Source of the DNA: Stenotrophomonas rhizophila
GTDB taxonomy: Bacteria; Pseudomonadota; Gammaproteobacteria; Xanthomonadales; Xanthomonadaceae
Direction of reading: 5' to 3'
Assembly: GCF_003751305.1 (NCBI RefSeq)
Contig: NZ_RJKV01000004.1
Span: 124,001 to 188,000, forward strand
DNA length: 64,000 bases
The stretch's first letter is position 1. Each line of letters begins with the position of its first letter. Below, piece by piece: positions 62,185 through 64,000 of this stretch. A program made the translations under genes and the position numbers. The notes beneath the pieces were generated by a model. That model had not been told where the DNA came from. It made no database searches and saw only the letters and a program-made list of their open reading frames with translations.

Positions 62185-63715
62185 AACTGAAGTCGATCTC
62201 CGGATCGATCGCGGCGAAGGTCAGGGCGGGCGTCGCGCCTGGCTGCAGCTGCAACCAAGGCTCGGCATCGGCCCCGAGCGTATCCCACTGCACCAGCCAG
62301 CGCCCACCGAGCTGCATGACCTGGCCGCGCAGCAGGGGCGACTTGGCGACAGTGAAACGCAGGCGTCCCTGTTCCGGGCAGAGCAGCGCCTCGCCCAGCC
62401 ACGGATCGCGATAACGGCCGTGCGCGGAGGCCGTGGTGCGAAGCGAGGCGGGTCGACGCGCGCCGGTATCCGGGCGCACCTGCCCGGCATCGCGGCGGCC
62501 GGTGCGCTCCTGGTCCAGCAGGGCCAGATAATGACTCACGTCGGCCGAGTCGTCCGGTGCGGTGTAGGTCTTCAACGCGGCCTGCATCAGCGCGGTGCGT
62601 GCATCCTCGGCGTCGCTGTTGATCAGGATCACCACACCGACCTTGCGGTCCGGCAACAGCGCGAGCGAGGAATACATCCCGGACAGCGTGCCGGTGTGGG
62701 CCACCTTCCACTGGCCGTCCATGTCCGACACGCGCCAGCCGTAGCCGTAGGCGGACACATGTGCGTTGTCCCAGCGACGTTGGCGCTCGCCCAGCGGCAT
62801 CGGCATGTGCGCGGTCCAGAGCGCGCGGCGCTGCGCCGTGCTCAGCCAACCGGGCACGAGCGCCGGATCGAGCAGCACCTGCATCCAGCGGGTCATGTCG
62901 CGCAGGCTGCAGCGGATGCCACCGGCGGCCATCGAGGTCAGATCGGTGCTGGTGTCACCATCGGCACCGCGCACCACGTTGCGGCCGTCCTTCCACGTGT
63001 GCGGCTGGGCAACGTTGCCGACCGCCACGACCGACCACGCGCCGACCTGGCAGCGATCCATGCCCAGCGGCGAGAAGACTTCCTCGCGCAGCAGTTGATC
63101 GTAAGGTTTGCCCCCGGCTGCGGCGGCGACTTCACCGGCGACCACGTACATCAGGTTGTCGTAGGCATAGCCGCTGCGGAAGCTGGTGACCGGCTTGAGG
63201 TGGGCCAGCCCGGCGATGATGTCCTGGCGGGTGAAGCGGTTCGGCTCGGGCCACAGCATCAGATCGCCCGCGCCCAGGCCCAGGCCGCTGTTGTGGATCA
63301 GCAGATCGCGGACCTGCATCTGCTGGGTGACCCACGGGTCATGCATGCGGAACTGCGGCAGGTACGTGATGACTGGATCGTCCCAGCGCAGGAGACCGCG
63401 GTCGACCAGCCGGGCGAGCAGCGCGGCGGTCATCGCCTTGCTGTTGGAGGCGATCTTGAACAGGGTATCCGGGTTGATGGCCTCGCCCTGCCCGGCGCGG
63501 CGCTCGCCGCGGGTGCCGATGAAGACGGGATTGCCATCGTCGACGACGGCCATGGCGATGCCCGGCAGGTGTTCGTGGGCGACCGTCTGATCGAGCAGGC
63601 GGTTGAAGGTGTCGGTGGGCTCGGCTGCCCGTGCGCTGGACGCGATGGCCAGGGTGCAGGACAGCCCAAGCGTGAGAAGGCGGGATGGGATGCGCGGTGA
63701 GGTGCGTGACGGCAT
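62138..63715 (-). CDS. Periplasmic serine hydrolase (class C beta-lactamase/penicillin-binding-like)
   Basis: 525 residues. It has a signal peptide (ASSARA), SxxK in ASNSKAMTA (active-site Ser) and YxN in YAYDNLMY; a HTGTL-like third motif is also seen. The C-terminal 150 residues are a separate beta domain. Family members include D-aminopeptidases, esterases and PBP4*-like proteins; true beta-lactamase activity is unlikely. GAGGGAA supports Met 63715 over the ATG at 63730. Overlap with the VanX-like gene suggests a linked role in peptidoglycan dipeptide handling. Confidence 0.9.
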   Translation of the reverse strand: MPSRTSPRIPSRLLTLGLSCTLAIASSARAAEPTDTFNRLLDQTVAHEHLPGIAMAVVDDGNPVFIGTRGERRAGQGEAINPDTLFKIASNSKAMTAALLARLVDRGLLRWDDPVITYLPQFRMHDPWVTQQMQVRDLLIHNSGLGLGAGDLMLWPEPNRFTRQDIIAGLAHLKPVTSFRSGYAYDNLMYVVAGEVAAAAGGKPYDQLLREEVFSPLGMDRCQVGAWSVVAVGNVAQPHTWKDGRNVVRGADGDTSTDLTSMAAGGIRCSLRDMTRWMQVLLDPALVPGWLSTAQRRALWTAHMPMPLGERQRRWDNAHVSAYGYGWRVSDMDGQWKVAHTGTLSGMYSSLALLPDRKVGVVILINSDAEDARTALMQAALKTYTAPDDSADVSHYLALLDQERTGRRDAGQVRPDTGARRPASLRTTASAHGRYRDPWLGEALLCPEQGRLRFTVAKSPLLRGQVMQLGGRWLVQWDTLGADAEPWLQLQPGATPALTFAAIDPEIDFSYDYQDLHFTRTGDCP

Positions 63716-63769
63716 GGGTTCCCTCGTCATGACCGGAGGGCGTGCTTCGTTGGCCGCCGGTTTAAAGCT

Positions 63770-63793
63770 GTACCGACCAACGGTCGGTACCTA
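63770..63793. repeat. Palindromic repeat, GTACCGACC type
   Basis: Second copy of the GTACCGACC/GGTCGGTAC element followed by CTAC (see 57309-57333). Confidence 0.75.
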
Positions 63794-63861
63794 CCGGATG
63801 GCGGTGGAGACAGGTGCCATTCCGCGGTCGGTTGCGCGCGTGCACGCGGCATGGCGGTGAA

Positions 63862-63892
63862 GGCAGGTGCCGACTCATCGTCGGCACCTGCC
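63862..63892. repeat. Long hairpin downstream of the TonB-dependent receptor gene
   Basis: Perfect 12-bp arms GGCAGGTGCCGA/TCGGCACCTGCC with a 7-nt loop, 15 bp after the receptor stop. No T-run; it may protect the mRNA end or be another REP subtype. Confidence 0.6.
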
Positions 63893-63906
63893 ACGTGCGG
63901 ACCGGA

Positions 63907-64000
63907 TCAGAAGTTCCAGGTCACCATCAGCTGCGTGTAACGCGGTGCCTGCCAGCGGGTGCCGGTGTTGAAGGTGTTCTCACGCACCTGGCCCGGCTGG
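63907..64000 (-). CDS. TonB-dependent receptor, C-terminal fragment
   Basis: The last 30 codons before TGA at 63907 read TGTRWQAPRYTQLMVTWNF. The pattern of alternating strand residues ending in a terminal Phe is the outer-membrane beta-barrel signature seen in TonB-dependent receptors. The rest lies beyond the window. Confidence 0.7.
   Translation of the reverse strand, partial: QPGQVRENTFNTGTRWQAPRYTQLMVTWNF

Noticed and set aside
62138..63715. Serine hydrolase considered as an acquired beta-lactamase
   Set aside because: It has extra C-terminal domain, core-like codon use and REP neighbours rather than mobile-element neighbours; the family includes many non-lactamase enzymes.

Overview
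The window is high-GC bacterial chromosome and looks like a Stenotrophomonas (Xanthomonadaceae) genome. The main support is the many GTAG-capped palindromes of the SMAG REP type, which are typical of the S. maltophilia complex, together with a RAYT-type REP transposase. The gene repertoire also fits: an AceE-type pyruvate dehydrogenase, GlnE, an ECF42 sigma module and a TonB-dependent receptor. No rRNA, tRNA or CRISPR array was seen.

Layout. 1-6.9 kb: the edge of a small membrane protein, an M28 aminopeptidase, then a four-gene minus-strand operon of exported proteins that includes a CsgG-like lipoprotein. 7.0-9.8 kb: an ECF42 sigma factor with VOC and DGPF/YciI partners behind a candidate self-recognised promoter, plus a divergent DGPF gene. 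9.8-18.6 kb: an NHL-repeat/M23 fusion protein, a secreted repeat protein, a lytic transglycosylase, a CSS-EAL phosphodiesterase, a polysaccharide deacetylase and an MFS exporter. 18.8-23.3 kb: a LysR regulator, an ABC-F ATPase behind a tiny upstream ORF, and hipBA with paired operators. 23.3-26.4 kb is a metal block: a COG0523 GTPase and a MerC-domain protein share a Zur-like box, and a dmeR-like sensor faces a dmeF-like CDF exporter that is broken by an in-frame amber codon. 26.5-30.2 kb: small membrane and lipoproteins, the RAYT, a methyltransferase, a 58-residue protein and an alpha/beta hydrolase.

30.8-41.8 kb is an accessory region that is visibly more AT-rich. It holds an orphan polytopic membrane protein, a YncE-like propeller (more core-like), a SymE-type toxin, and a complete EcoRII-like restriction-modification-repair set. 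That set is an m5C methyltransferase with an N-terminal helix-turn-helix (HTH), a Vsr endonuclease and an EcoRII-family endonuclease. Next come an HNH nuclease and a 1274-residue YobI/KAP-like P-loop NTPase with two membrane spans. This reads as a defence island ending at aceE. The YobI-like protein is the best candidate for an under-described system. The RM operon carries a perfect 15-bp palindrome just upstream of the methyltransferase, with the same half-sites as the M.SsoII autoregulatory operator.

41.9-64 kb is largely core: aceE, a PadR/ferric reductase pair (YqjI/YqjH-like) with twin palindromes, a YceI protein, a nitroreductase, an ELM1-family protein, a DUF2145 protein with two tandem paralogues, a VUT transporter, glnE, a CoA transferase, an HglS/YdcJ-type dioxygenase, a HAD hydrolase, an EF-hand protein, a VanX-like dipeptidase overlapping a serine hydrolase, and the C-terminus of a TonB-dependent receptor at the right edge. 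Long open frames opposite GC-rich genes were treated as shadows.
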